A stretch of DNA of 9,636 nt, taken from positions 1 through 9,636 of the forward strand of contig DIUF01000115.1 in the NCBI GenBank assembly GCA_002422285.1, given 5' to 3'. The position numbers and the translations under genes are program-made. Numbering within the stretch: position 1 is the first letter of the stretch; every line of letters begins with the position of its first letter. Origin of the DNA: Flavobacteriales bacterium UBA6165. GTDB lineage: Bacteria; Bacteroidota; Bacteroidia; Flavobacteriales_D; Crocinitomicaceae. Below, one piece after another: positions 1 through 7,428 of the stretch. The notes under the pieces were generated by a model. It was not told the origin of the DNA. It did not search any database and worked only from the letters and a program-made list of their open reading frames with translations.

Positions 1-1152
1 GCCTTGTATCGCGAAGGACAAATGACAAGTTTGGGCTATTTGCTTGGACAACAGTTTGAACGTGCTGGTGGTGGTGCTTTTACGACTAAATTGATCAGCG
101 AGAGTTCAGTTGGAGCCAATGCCAATGGGCAATCTCGATTAAAACTAGATTTCAAAGAAGATTGCAACGGTGATGTTTCTCTTTCGCCGGTGCGTGTGGC
201 ACAAATGGGTGATATCAGCATCATAGCCACGGTAAGTTTTTCTGGAGAGGCGCTTTATCGCGATTTTGGAATACCAGGAATGCGCACAGCCCATGTACTA
301 AGCCCAAATTACGCACAATTCAATCCCTATTTTGCGCGTATAGCATCTTCATCCAACATCTCACCCATGCAAGATATTCTATCCACCAATCCAACTTTTG
401 TTGCCATGTATTTGGGGGTGGATGAGTGTTTATCATATGCCCGATCAGGTGGTTCAATAGACAACTTGCCCACAGCAGCTGAATTCGAATTGGCATACAG
501 TGAGATTGCTCAGCAATTAAACACATTAGGAGCAAAAGGCGTTGTAGCTACGATTCCAGAGGTGTCCGTTATGCCCTATTTTCGAACAATTCCATACAAC
601 GGATTAACGCTAGAGGCATCAACTGCAGGTCTATTGAGCGCAGTTTTTGGTCCATTAGGCTACACTTTTTCGGAAGGTGCAAATAGTTTCATGATTGAGG
701 ACCCTGAAGCCAACGCTTTCGGTATTAGACAAATCCAAGAAGGAGAATTGCTGCTCTTAAACATTCCGCTAGATTCAGTAAAATGCAATCAAATGGGGTC
801 ATTATTTCCGTTTAGAAACGAATTTGTGCTCACACTGCAAGAGCAAAGCTACTTAAGTGCAAGAATAAATTCCTACAACAACGTTATTCGTTCTGTAGCC
901 GCAACACACAATTGGGCATTGGTAGAAACCAATTCGTTTTATCAAAAACTATTCAGTGGAATGGTGTATAACGGCGTCAATTTCTCTACACAATTTGTTA
1001 CTGGTGGTGCATTTTCACTAGACGGAATTCATTTAAATTCCAAAGGAAATGCGCTTTTGGCCAATGAATTTATTAAAGTCATCAATCAATATTTTGGCGC
1101 AAATATTCCGGGAATAAATGCCAATGCGTATAACGGTGTCAAATTTCCTTAA
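1..1152 (+). CDS. SGNH/GDSL-family hydrolase, probable lipoprotein (5' end outside window)
   Basis: The frame is open from the first base, so the N-terminus is missing. The visible 383 codons resemble the large SGNH hydrolases of Bacteroidota, which are usually lipoproteins acting on ester bonds outside the cytoplasm. In that family an LYR-x-GQ stretch lies just after the GNSLTAG block carrying the nucleophilic Ser; LYREGQ sits here at the very edge, so the Ser should lie just upstream and cannot be checked. Block II is probably FGIPGMRT (about 268-291). Block V is clear: SLDGIHLNSKG, with Asp at 1021-1023 and His at 1030-1032. Block III reads LGVDE (412-426), whereas the family usually has GNND, so the oxyanion Asn appears replaced by Asp. 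Activity is therefore uncertain. It ends 30 bp before the next gene on the same strand and may be co-transcribed with it. Family assignment is from recalled motifs. Confidence 0.82.
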   Translation, partial: ALYREGQMTSLGYLLGQQFERAGGGAFTTKLISESSVGANANGQSRLKLDFKEDCNGDVSLSPVRVAQMGDISIIATVSFSGEALYRDFGIPGMRTAHVLSPNYAQFNPYFARIASSSNISPMQDILSTNPTFVAMYLGVDECLSYARSGGSIDNLPTAAEFELAYSEIAQQLNTLGAKGVVATIPEVSVMPYFRTIPYNGLTLEASTAGLLSAVFGPLGYTFSEGANSFMIEDPEANAFGIRQIQEGELLLLNIPLDSVKCNQMGSLFPFRNEFVLTLQEQSYLSARINSYNNVIRSVAATHNWALVETNSFYQKLFSGMVYNGVNFSTQFVTGGAFSLDGIHLNSKGNALLANEFIKVINQYFGANIPGINANAYNGVKFP

Positions 1153-1182
1153 CTTAGCAAACGTTCTAAAAATCTATAAATC

Positions 1183-2505
1183 ATGAAAAAACTATTTACC
1201 CTATTCCTTTCTTTAAGCGCAGTTTATGCCCAAAGTCAAACGCTTTGCGATAACGGGCGATTTGCCGATGAAATTTTTGAAAATGTTACTGTAACTCCGA
1301 ACGTCCAATATGGTCAAAATGCCTCTTGGACGGGCGCTAACACCAATTTGTTTTTCGATTTCTATGAACCACAAGGCGATGATATGGAGGCAAGACCTTT
1401 GATTATTTGGGTGCATGGAGGTAGCTTTTTGGGAGGAAGTCGCACTGACCAAGACATGGTTGCACTTTCCACTCGATTTGCAAAACGTGGCTATGCATGT
1501 GCCAGCATCAGCTATCGAACAGGCTTTTTTCCTATCGATTCAACCAATGCTGTGCGTGCTGTAGTGCGTGCTGTTCAAGACCTGAAGGGCGCCATTCGCT
1601 ATTTCTATAAAGATGCCGCAACAGACGACACCTATAAAATTGATACGACACGCATTTTCATTGGTGGCACATCGGCAGGAGCAATCACTTGTTTGCATGT
1701 AGCTTACCTTACAGATGAATGTCAATTGTTTGATTATTTGAATGCTTCTCAGCAAGCGGCTCTTGGCGGATTGGAAGGCAACAGCGGAAATCCCGGCTAC
1801 TCAACTGATGTGAAAGGTGTGCTCAATGGAGCAGGGGCATTGGCAAGATATGCTTGGATGGATCAAACCGTGCTCAACATTCCTTTGGCGTCAACGCATG
1901 GCACCGCAGACAATGTGGTTACTTACAACCGCGGCTTGGTGAACCCAGGAATTCCCTTGATGTATTTGGATGGAAGTAGAATGCTCCATGAAAGAGCTTG
2001 TGCTATTGGTATGGAGAATCAGTTGTATACCTTCAACGGCGCTGGACATGTTCCCTACATTGGCACCAATGCTACAGCTCAAGCCTACATGGATACCACG
2101 GTTCATTTCTACCGCGATTTCTTGGTGCAACAATTGGGCTGCACACAAGCCCCTTTACAACCCGCCAATCCTTGGGCACAAACTGCAACACTTTATCCTT
2201 TGCAATACTGCGATGGAAGTCCTGTGAATGAGGCTTGCGGACCAGTGAGTATCAACAACGAAAATCAATGGGAATGGGTGATGTATCCGAATCCAGCGAC
2301 CAATCAAGTGCGTTTAGACTTGACAAACGAAACAAATGCAAACATAGTGATTACTGATATCAGTGGACGTGTAGTTTACAGAATCAACACACAAGAATCT
2401 ATCGTTGATATCGACGTGACAGGATTCACTGCAGGCACTTATATTGTGCAAATTTACAGTGCTGGGCAGGGTCTCATGCAATCTAAAAAATTGATTGTAG
2501 ACTAA
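1183..2505 (+). CDS. Secreted alpha/beta-hydrolase (carboxylesterase/lipase-like) with T9SS C-terminal sorting domain
   Basis: This 440-residue protein has a Sec signal peptide (residues 1 to about 18, ending YAQSQ), an alpha/beta-hydrolase domain (about 50-318) and a type IX secretion tail (about 363-440). Catalytic landmarks are complete: oxyanion motif HGGSF at 78-82, nucleophile elbow GTSAG with Ser164, a likely acid Asp243 in HGTAD, and His289 in GAGHVPY. The HGG plus GxSxG layout fits the Aes/carboxylesterase group; the substrate cannot be told from sequence. The tail contains YPNPATNQ and TAGTYIVQI, hallmarks of the type A sorting domain that is cleaved after passage through the outer-membrane PorV/SprA machinery, leaving the enzyme on the surface or released. 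Cysteines 22, 320, 343 and 352 may form disulfides. The ATG at 1183 gives the signal peptide directly; no Shine-Dalgarno is seen, as usual in this phylum. A terminator follows 20 bp after the stop. Confidence 0.93.
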   Translation: MKKLFTLFLSLSAVYAQSQTLCDNGRFADEIFENVTVTPNVQYGQNASWTGANTNLFFDFYEPQGDDMEARPLIIWVHGGSFLGGSRTDQDMVALSTRFAKRGYACASISYRTGFFPIDSTNAVRAVVRAVQDLKGAIRYFYKDAATDDTYKIDTTRIFIGGTSAGAITCLHVAYLTDECQLFDYLNASQQAALGGLEGNSGNPGYSTDVKGVLNGAGALARYAWMDQTVLNIPLASTHGTADNVVTYNRGLVNPGIPLMYLDGSRMLHERACAIGMENQLYTFNGAGHVPYIGTNATAQAYMDTTVHFYRDFLVQQLGCTQAPLQPANPWAQTATLYPLQYCDGSPVNEACGPVSINNENQWEWVMYPNPATNQVRLDLTNETNANIVITDISGRVVYRINTQESIVDIDVTGFTAGTYIVQIYSAGQGLMQSKKLIVD

Positions 2506-2525
2506 ATAATTCTATATCATTGTTT

Positions 2526-2563
2526 AAACCCCGGGTGTGAAAATACCTGGGGTTTGTTTTTTT
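2526..2563 (+). terminator. Rho-independent terminator after the esterase gene
   Basis: An 11-bp stem (2526-2536 AAACCCCGGGT pairs with 2545-2555 ACCTGGGGTTT, one G-U pair) closes an 8-nt loop. It is followed by a run of seven T at 2557-2563. It lies 20 bp past the esterase stop and should end transcription of the two hydrolase genes. Confidence 0.9.
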
Positions 2564-2729
2564 CTGTTACAACAGATCGCTGACACAATTTTGTTCTAGA
2601 GAATTACATCAAAAAAATAGTAGTCAATGAAATTCTCAAATACTTATGTTGCCCTTCAATATCCCAAAACAATTGCAGTTGCAGCAGACTAAAAAACTAA
2701 ATCTATGTGCATACACATCTGAATTTGAA

Positions 2730-2741
2730 TTTGTTAACAAA
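2730..2741. promoter_or_regulatory. Perfect 12-bp palindrome TTTGTTAACAAA, possible regulator site
   Basis: This lies in the 317-bp gene-free stretch between the esterase and the next gene. Apart from the terminator, the rest of that gap holds no convincing ORF or RNA. The palindrome is exact and sits 81 bp before the start codon at 2823, where a dimeric regulator could bind upstream of the promoter. In AT-rich DNA such a palindrome can also arise by chance. Confidence 0.25.
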
Positions 2742-2774
2742 GCCTAAAGCCATTCATGCAAAATACAATTTGTT

Positions 2775-2782
2775 TATCTTTA
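2775..2782 (+). promoter_or_regulatory. Candidate Bacteroidota -7 box (TATCTTTA) for the gene at 2823
   Basis: The site matches five of the six fixed positions of the TAnnTTTG consensus. It would start transcription about 30 bp before the ATG. No TTG-type -33 element stands at the usual distance, so the call is weak. Confidence 0.3.
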
Positions 2783-2822
2783 GAAGTGTAATCAGCATTC
2801 TAAAACACTAAAAAGCAACAAG

Positions 2823-3626
2823 ATGAAACACATTGTTTTTTTGACAATCATCGGGCTAACATCGTTCATTGTCCAGAGCCAAGAAACATATTTGAGTTTT
2901 CAAGCCAATTATCGAGGATTTAGATCGTTTGAAAGAAATTTAGACGGGTCTGGTGTTTTTTCCAATTATACAAGATCAAAAGGCTTCACATTGAAAGGCG
3001 ACATTTTTCAACGAATAAATACACATTATGGTGTTGGAGTCCAAATGCACTATGCCGTGAGTCAGGAGTCTGTATTCAATTTTTACTCAAGAGTTTTATT
3101 TGACACGCATTGGTCAAATCCAAACTATGATAATGTTTTATCTAAATTAACGGATTACAACGGTAGGTATTTCGCTCAATATTTGGATTATCAAGCGAAT
3201 TTTTTCAATTCATTTACGATTTATGGTACCTTCATCACCGCTGCACCGTTCAATGTATATTTTGATTATCGCTTGTCGTATTACAGAATTGCAGAGAGTT
3301 TTGTGATTTACAGGGCTCCTGTTTCTGCTAATTTTTTCTATCCTGAAATCCCAGAATTGTCAATAGCAACAACTGTTGCGCACAATAAAATAGCCCCCGG
3401 ATTTGCCGTTGGGGCAAAACCACAAATTACCAATCGCATTTATATGGACATCAATTTTAGTTGGGACTTTGTTCATTTCAAAAATCACTCATTTGGTCAT
3501 TGGATTCCGTATAAAGCTTTTAATGGATACAACGACTATGGCTATGTTACAAGTCCACTGAAAGGAACAAGAACGGTGTTTAATTTTGGCGTGGGTATTG
3601 GATATTACTTTTCGCGTCAGGACTGA
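2823..3626 (+). CDS. Secreted protein, probable outer-membrane beta-barrel, family not recognised
   Basis: I do not recognise the family. The 267-residue protein starts with a clean Sec signal peptide (residues 1 to about 20, ending VQSQ) and has no lipobox or T9SS tail. The mature part is rich in Tyr and Phe with alternating polar/aromatic stretches such as VYFDYRLSYY (about 145-154) and FNFGVGIGYYF (about 253-263). That last segment looks like the closing strand of a barrel, although the chain ends SRQD and not in an aromatic residue. An eight- to twelve-strand outer-membrane barrel is the best guess. It stands alone: a terminator lies upstream, and the next gene is convergent and ends 107 bp away, with no clear terminator in between. 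A soluble periplasmic beta-rich protein is the alternative. Confidence 0.75.
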   Translation: MKHIVFLTIIGLTSFIVQSQETYLSFQANYRGFRSFERNLDGSGVFSNYTRSKGFTLKGDIFQRINTHYGVGVQMHYAVSQESVFNFYSRVLFDTHWSNPNYDNVLSKLTDYNGRYFAQYLDYQANFFNSFTIYGTFITAAPFNVYFDYRLSYYRIAESFVIYRAPVSANFFYPEIPELSIATTVAHNKIAPGFAVGAKPQITNRIYMDINFSWDFVHFKNHSFGHWIPYKAFNGYNDYGYVTSPLKGTRTVFNFGVGIGYYFSRQD

Positions 3627-3732
3627 ATAAATGCTGTGATTTAATCTATCTCTTTCTGCCGCTGAGCATCAGGTCAATTTTCAATGCGAACACACAAATA
3701 CATCAAATTTTTGAATAGGTTTATGATTATCT

Positions 3733-4932
3733 TCAAAACCTCCTCACTACACCCACATTTCCACCCCAATACCACTGACTCAGTTTACCGACTTGTGAAA
3801 TGCGGGAATCATAAAACACCATGCGGGCTTCGGGTTGCACAAATACCGACCAAGACGGATTGAGCTTGTACATCACCGTGGTGCTATTGACCCACTCGCT
3901 TCGAAATACTGGGCTCGGCTGTCTGAAAACATATCCTAAACCAACACCAGAGCCAATGCGCCAATCAACTTTATTGGATTGAAGGATAGAAAAATGAGCG
4001 AAAATCGGCACTTGAATCATTTGTGCTTCACGCGACCAGACTTGGGTGTTTTCGTAAAATACGCCATAGCGCAAGTAGTGCAATCCAGATTCTAGGCGCC
4101 AACGAGGAGCCAATTCACGGTTGATGGAAAGTCCGGCTTTGAAAACCGCAAACCGTATAATCGGACTTGCAGGGTCAATAGATGGGTCGTTTAGATTCAA
4201 ATAATCAGCATTGTTGGCATCAAACTCTAAATTTGGGGAATTTGCCAAACCAGATGTCAGAAAACCATATGACTCTTGCCGCTGAGTTAATGAAAAACCG
4301 CCGAATAAAGCCAATTCCCATTTTTTAGGTTTAAACTCATTATCCTCAGTACTCGGTACGATTGGAAGACTTACCGACTCAATTGGCGGATTTTCCTCAG
4401 AAGTTGTGCTTGAATCCTTTTGCGAAACAGCCACATCAGTGTTTTCAGGGTCTTCCACTTGATGAGGAGCATGGATAGGCACCAATTCTTCATAAACGAA
4501 CTCCTGAAAGTCAAAATCATCATTTTTATTGTAACCTGCTTGGGCAACATTTCTGGTATTACGCTTCCTTTTGTTCTGAGGTTGAACAAGTGAATTGTCG
4601 TTCTTGACGTTTGCGTTTTCCTGCGCTGTATCTGCAATAGAAACAGCATCTGTTAAACTTGAATTGTGCTTTCTAAGTGAGTCGGTGACAATATGCATTG
4701 CGGCCTCGTTATTGGATTTTGCATCAAAAGAAATTGGATTTTGCGAAGCGCGATAAAAATAACCCACAAACAAGCCCACAACTAGGAAAGCAGCAATACC
4801 AGAAAACCACCAAATCGCAAATCGGCGCTTCTTTTTCTTATCGAGCGCAGCAGCCACATTGTCCCACACTTCTGTAGGCACATCGGCATGGAAGTGCTCG
4901 AATTTATTTTTCAAAAAATCACTGTTTTGCAT
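3733..4932 (-). CDS. Putative dual membrane-spanning anti-sigma factor (Dma-like) with outer-membrane barrel domain
   Basis: The 399 residues fall into four parts. Residues 1-37 are a short cytosolic segment (DVPTEVWDNVAAALDKKKKRR) of the kind that starts many Bacteroidota proteins encoded next to ECF sigma factors. Residues 38-60 form one hydrophobic helix behind a KKKKRR positive-inside cluster. Residues 61-203 are a long, charged, low-complexity linker rich in Asn, Asp, Glu and Ser. Residues 204-399 look like a small beta-barrel with amphipathic strands (WELALFGGFS, VDWRIGSGVGLGYVF) and end in Phe, the usual barrel-assembly signal. The gene overlaps the sigma gene by 14 bp, so translation is probably coupled. 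The layout matches the dual membrane-spanning anti-sigma factors reported in Bacteroides thetaiotaomicron: sigma binding inside, barrel in the outer membrane, linker across the periplasm. The anti-sigma role is inferred from architecture and position, as no known anti-sigma motif is seen. Confidence 0.8.
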   Translation of the reverse strand: MQNSDFLKNKFEHFHADVPTEVWDNVAAALDKKKKRRFAIWWFSGIAAFLVVGLFVGYFYRASQNPISFDAKSNNEAAMHIVTDSLRKHNSSLTDAVSIADTAQENANVKNDNSLVQPQNKRKRNTRNVAQAGYNKNDDFDFQEFVYEELVPIHAPHQVEDPENTDVAVSQKDSSTTSEENPPIESVSLPIVPSTEDNEFKPKKWELALFGGFSLTQRQESYGFLTSGLANSPNLEFDANNADYLNLNDPSIDPASPIIRFAVFKAGLSINRELAPRWRLESGLHYLRYGVFYENTQVWSREAQMIQVPIFAHFSILQSNKVDWRIGSGVGLGYVFRQPSPVFRSEWVNSTTVMYKLNPSWSVFVQPEARMVFYDSRISQVGKLSQWYWGGNVGVVRRF

Positions 4933-5467
4933 AGTTCAAAAGCATTAATTCTTGTTTGGTTTCTTGTTCAATCATCTCGCGGAGCAGTTGTCGCGCGCGG
5001 CTGTATTGCGATTTGGATGTGCCCACCGTTACCGATAAAGCTTCGGCAATTTCTGGGTGTGTCATCCCTTCAATGGCATAGAGGTTAAAGACGGTTCTGA
5101 ACCCCGCCGGCAAACTTTGAATTTTTCGCAACAAATCGTCCAAAGCCATATTGTGAAGCGCATCATCCAAAAAGCCATCACTTTCATTTTCAGATGAGTA
5201 GCGCGATATGTGTTCTTTCATTGTTTTATTTTTCCGATACATTTCCAAACACACATTCACAGTTACGCGGCGCATCCAAGCTCCCAAAGCCCCTGTTTTT
5301 TCATATTTCTTCAGGTTTGAAAAACAACGAATCATGCTTTCTTGCAGCAAATCGTTGGCTTCTTCTTCACAGGATGCATAGCGCAAACAAACTCCCTTCA
5401 TCATCGGAGAAAATCGGTCAAACAAAATCCGCTGCGCCCACCGCTCATCTTCGAGGCAGGCACACAA
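4919..5467 (-). CDS. ECF-type RNA polymerase sigma-70 factor
   Basis: With the TTG start at 5467 the protein has 182 residues. Sigma region 2 spans about 8-80, with ANDLLQESMIRCF (region 2.2) and GAWMRRVTVNVCLEMYRKNK (region 2.4). Sigma region 4 spans about 107-165, with LPAGFRTVFNLYAIEGMTHPEIAEAL and the recognition helix VGTSKSQYSRARQLLRE. This is a complete ECF factor. The start is a problem: no ATG exists in frame, and the TTG cuts off the conserved first helix. The frame stays open upstream to the TAA at 5519-5521 and encodes EKYSDDELL directly before the TTG, which fits the usual start of such proteins. Translation therefore probably begins further up, perhaps at CTG 5504-5506. The gene follows the barrel gene by about 50 bp and overlaps the putative anti-sigma gene. 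It probably controls its own operon and envelope genes elsewhere. Confidence 0.92.
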   Translation of the reverse strand: MCACLEDERWAQRILFDRFSPMMKGVCLRYASCEEEANDLLQESMIRCFSNLKKYEKTGALGAWMRRVTVNVCLEMYRKNKTMKEHISRYSSENESDGFLDDALHNMALDDLLRKIQSLPAGFRTVFNLYAIEGMTHPEIAEALSVTVGTSKSQYSRARQLLREMIEQETKQELMLLNYAKQ

Positions 5468-5518
5468 GAGCTCATCGTCGCTGTATTTTTCTCTTTTCTG
5501 TTCCAGGTTATTTCCAGA

Positions 5519-6094
5519 TTATCTAAAAATAAAGCCGAAAGTTAGTTCAAATCGATTCATGTGGTGCTGCAAATCTGTTTCGTAGGGCAGACATTCCCAA
5601 CAATAGTTGCTCACCCCGCGTTCTTCAACGAAAGTATAACGATAACCCACTGCTGTGATGATGCCGACAGATTTAGAGAAAAAATGTCTAATACCCAATT
5701 TTGCGCCACCCGAAAAACCCAAAGTTCTTTCTACTTCTGTATGATAATACCTATAATTTCTTGCGCCTGTGTTTTGTAAATAGGTCGCACTCATGGAAAC
5801 AAAAGGCGATGTTTTTTTGTCGTTGAAAGCAAATCTGCCCTCGAAACCAAGTGGGATGTAAATTCCAGTTCGATGTCCTTCGATTCCCGTTACAAAAGAA
5901 GCATTCCAAAATTTACCGAGAGCAAATCCGTTTTTCACGTGCATCCAACCAGAAACTGTTTCACCAGCCAAAAATCCAGTGTTGAGTTCGCAAAAGTAGC
6001 GCGGTCCTGGTTTTACATCTACTATTTCTTGTGCGTTTACACAATATGAACTGAAAAAAGTCAGTATCAAAAAAATTCTGTTTAATCGATTCAT
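5519..6094 (-). CDS. Small outer-membrane beta-barrel protein
   Basis: The product has 191 residues: a Sec signal peptide (1 to about 22, ending VNAQ) and a mature part of alternating strands, glycine-rich and aromatic, closing with RFELTFGFIFR, typical of the last strand of an 8-strand Bacteroidota barrel. Its start codon overlaps the stop of the preceding lipoprotein gene (ATGA at 6091-6094), so the two are translationally coupled and probably made together. Residues 164-168 read YCWEC, a close Cys pair in what would be an extracellular loop before the final strand; a third Cys is at 35. The exact family is not clear. A role as partner or anchor of the LVIVD lipoprotein, or as a signal-sensing component upstream of the sigma factor, is inferred from gene order only. 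Confidence 0.82.
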   Translation of the reverse strand: MNRLNRIFLILTFFSSYCVNAQEIVDVKPGPRYFCELNTGFLAGETVSGWMHVKNGFALGKFWNASFVTGIEGHRTGIYIPLGFEGRFAFNDKKTSPFVSMSATYLQNTGARNYRYYHTEVERTLGFSGGAKLGIRHFFSKSVGIITAVGYRYTFVEERGVSNYCWECLPYETDLQHHMNRFELTFGFIFR

Positions 6095-7347
6095 GGCTGA
6101 AAAGTTATTTTGCTTAAGAACTGAATCTGAGCGGGATTAGCATAATTGTATTGACTGATTCCATCTGAGCTGATCATAATCGCCACGTTGTTGTGTGGAA
6201 TGACATCAATGGCGTTGATGTTGTTGAATTGATGCAATAGATTATTCCCAACAGTGAGCGGATTGGTGGCATCAAAAATTTTCAAACCAGCGCTGCCATC
6301 ACAAATGAAAAGCAAATTGTTGTCTATACCCAAACCATGTGGGTTCACCAACTGAAAGGTCTCTTTGAGAATCGGCTGAGAATAATTACTCACGTCAATC
6401 ACATCGAGTTGGTTGATGTTTTGTCCACAGATATTGCCCGAACGAATGGTCACATAAGCGTAATTGTCTTTCACCACTACTGGGTCGCAAGCCTGAGCGT
6501 GATTAATCACACCAATCTCATTCGGCTGATTCGGATTGCTCACCGAATAAATCAACATGCCCGTTGTGGTGCCCATAAACAGATGGTTGTTGTAGGCAAA
6601 AAGTGTTTCAACTTCGCGCCAGATAACAACTGGAGTGGAGCTTTGTGGTGCTAATGGATTCGCTATGTTTATTGGATACAAACGATTTCCTTCCATCACA
6701 TACAAGTGATTTTGGATGATGGAAAACTTGGTAATGGAACCCGAAATGCCCGTGCCGCTGCCTGTATTTGAAACATCTCCACCTGCAAATGTCATCAACT
6801 CTCCACCCGAGAAATAAACCGGATAATGCTGCACCTCTTCTTTGGTTTCCTTCAACTCCCAAGCAATTACAACGCCTTTGTCTTTGTCCACAGAAGCCAT
6901 GGGATAATTGGGATTGTGTTGCGGCAAAAACGCTGGGAAAATATCTTTCAAACGCGCCACCTCTGCAGGTTGTTGCCACGAACTGATATCAATCACCACC
7001 AAGTCGATGGCGCTATTGGCATACAAATATTGGTCTTTGATGGAAACACCCGTGCAATTCGGAATATTCATAAAACCTTTAATTACTGGTGCACTTGGAT
7101 TGCTGTTATCAATAAAATGGATGCCTTCATTTTGTTCAACTACAAGCAGATAATTGTCTTTCAAGTAAATATTTCCACCTTTTTTAATTGCTCTCGGCGC
7201 TTCATAACGCACTTGACTCCTGAAAAGCTCATAGTCCATATAAACCGGCACATTGGCCACATGTTTGATGAACATTTTGTCCTTACACGAAGCCAAAAGT
7301 AGGCTGGCGAACAACATCAATCCTCCGAATTTCAAATACTGTTTCAT
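6091..7347 (-). CDS. LVIVD-repeat beta-propeller lipoprotein
   Basis: The start is set at ATG 7345-7347, giving 418 residues, because this puts a perfect lipoprotein signal (MKQYLK, hydrophobic core, LLLASC) at the N-terminus with lipidated Cys21; an AGAAAG purine stretch precedes it. An in-frame start at 7440 would add 31 implausible residues. The mature part holds several copies of a roughly 40-residue unit ending in motifs like GIHFIDNSNPSAP (about 75-87), DLVVIDISSWQQP, LDVIDVSNYSQP and GLKIFDATNP. These are LVIVD repeats, which fold as propeller blades. The CKDK sequence after the lipid Cys partly resembles Bacteroidota surface-export signals, so it may face outward. It is the first gene of the probable four-gene operon. 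The function of LVIVD proteins is poorly known; ligand binding or protein contact on the cell surface is plausible. Confidence 0.9.
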   Translation of the reverse strand: MKQYLKFGGLMLFASLLLASCKDKMFIKHVANVPVYMDYELFRSQVRYEAPRAIKKGGNIYLKDNYLLVVEQNEGIHFIDNSNPSAPVIKGFMNIPNCTGVSIKDQYLYANSAIDLVVIDISSWQQPAEVARLKDIFPAFLPQHNPNYPMASVDKDKGVVIAWELKETKEEVQHYPVYFSGGELMTFAGGDVSNTGSGTGISGSITKFSIIQNHLYVMEGNRLYPINIANPLAPQSSTPVVIWREVETLFAYNNHLFMGTTTGMLIYSVSNPNQPNEIGVINHAQACDPVVVKDNYAYVTIRSGNICGQNINQLDVIDVSNYSQPILKETFQLVNPHGLGIDNNLLFICDGSAGLKIFDATNPLTVGNNLLHQFNNINAIDVIPHNNVAIMISSDGISQYNYANPAQIQFLSKITFQP

Positions 7348-7428
7348 TTTCTTTCTGTTTACTATTTCCCTGATAATGAAACTCAAAAGAAAAGGGTTGC
7401 ATTTGGGGGAGAAAAAAATAAAATGCTC

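Noticed and set aside
2627..2692. 21-codon ORF with ATG in the 2564-2822 gap
   Set aside because: Too short, no recognisable motif, no ribosome-binding or promoter signal; expected by chance.
2705..2718. Small hairpin ATGTG-CATA-CACAT
   Set aside because: A 5-bp stem with no T run or conserved partner; too weak to call a terminator or regulatory RNA element.
3627..3732. Terminator between the convergent genes ending at 3626 and 3733
   Set aside because: Only a trivial TCAAA/TTTGA pairing is visible; no GC-bearing stem with a T tract was found.
6826..7302. 158-codon open frame on the + strand
   Set aside because: It lies wholly opposite the well-supported LVIVD gene, shows no domain or signal peptide, and its composition is that of an antisense shadow.
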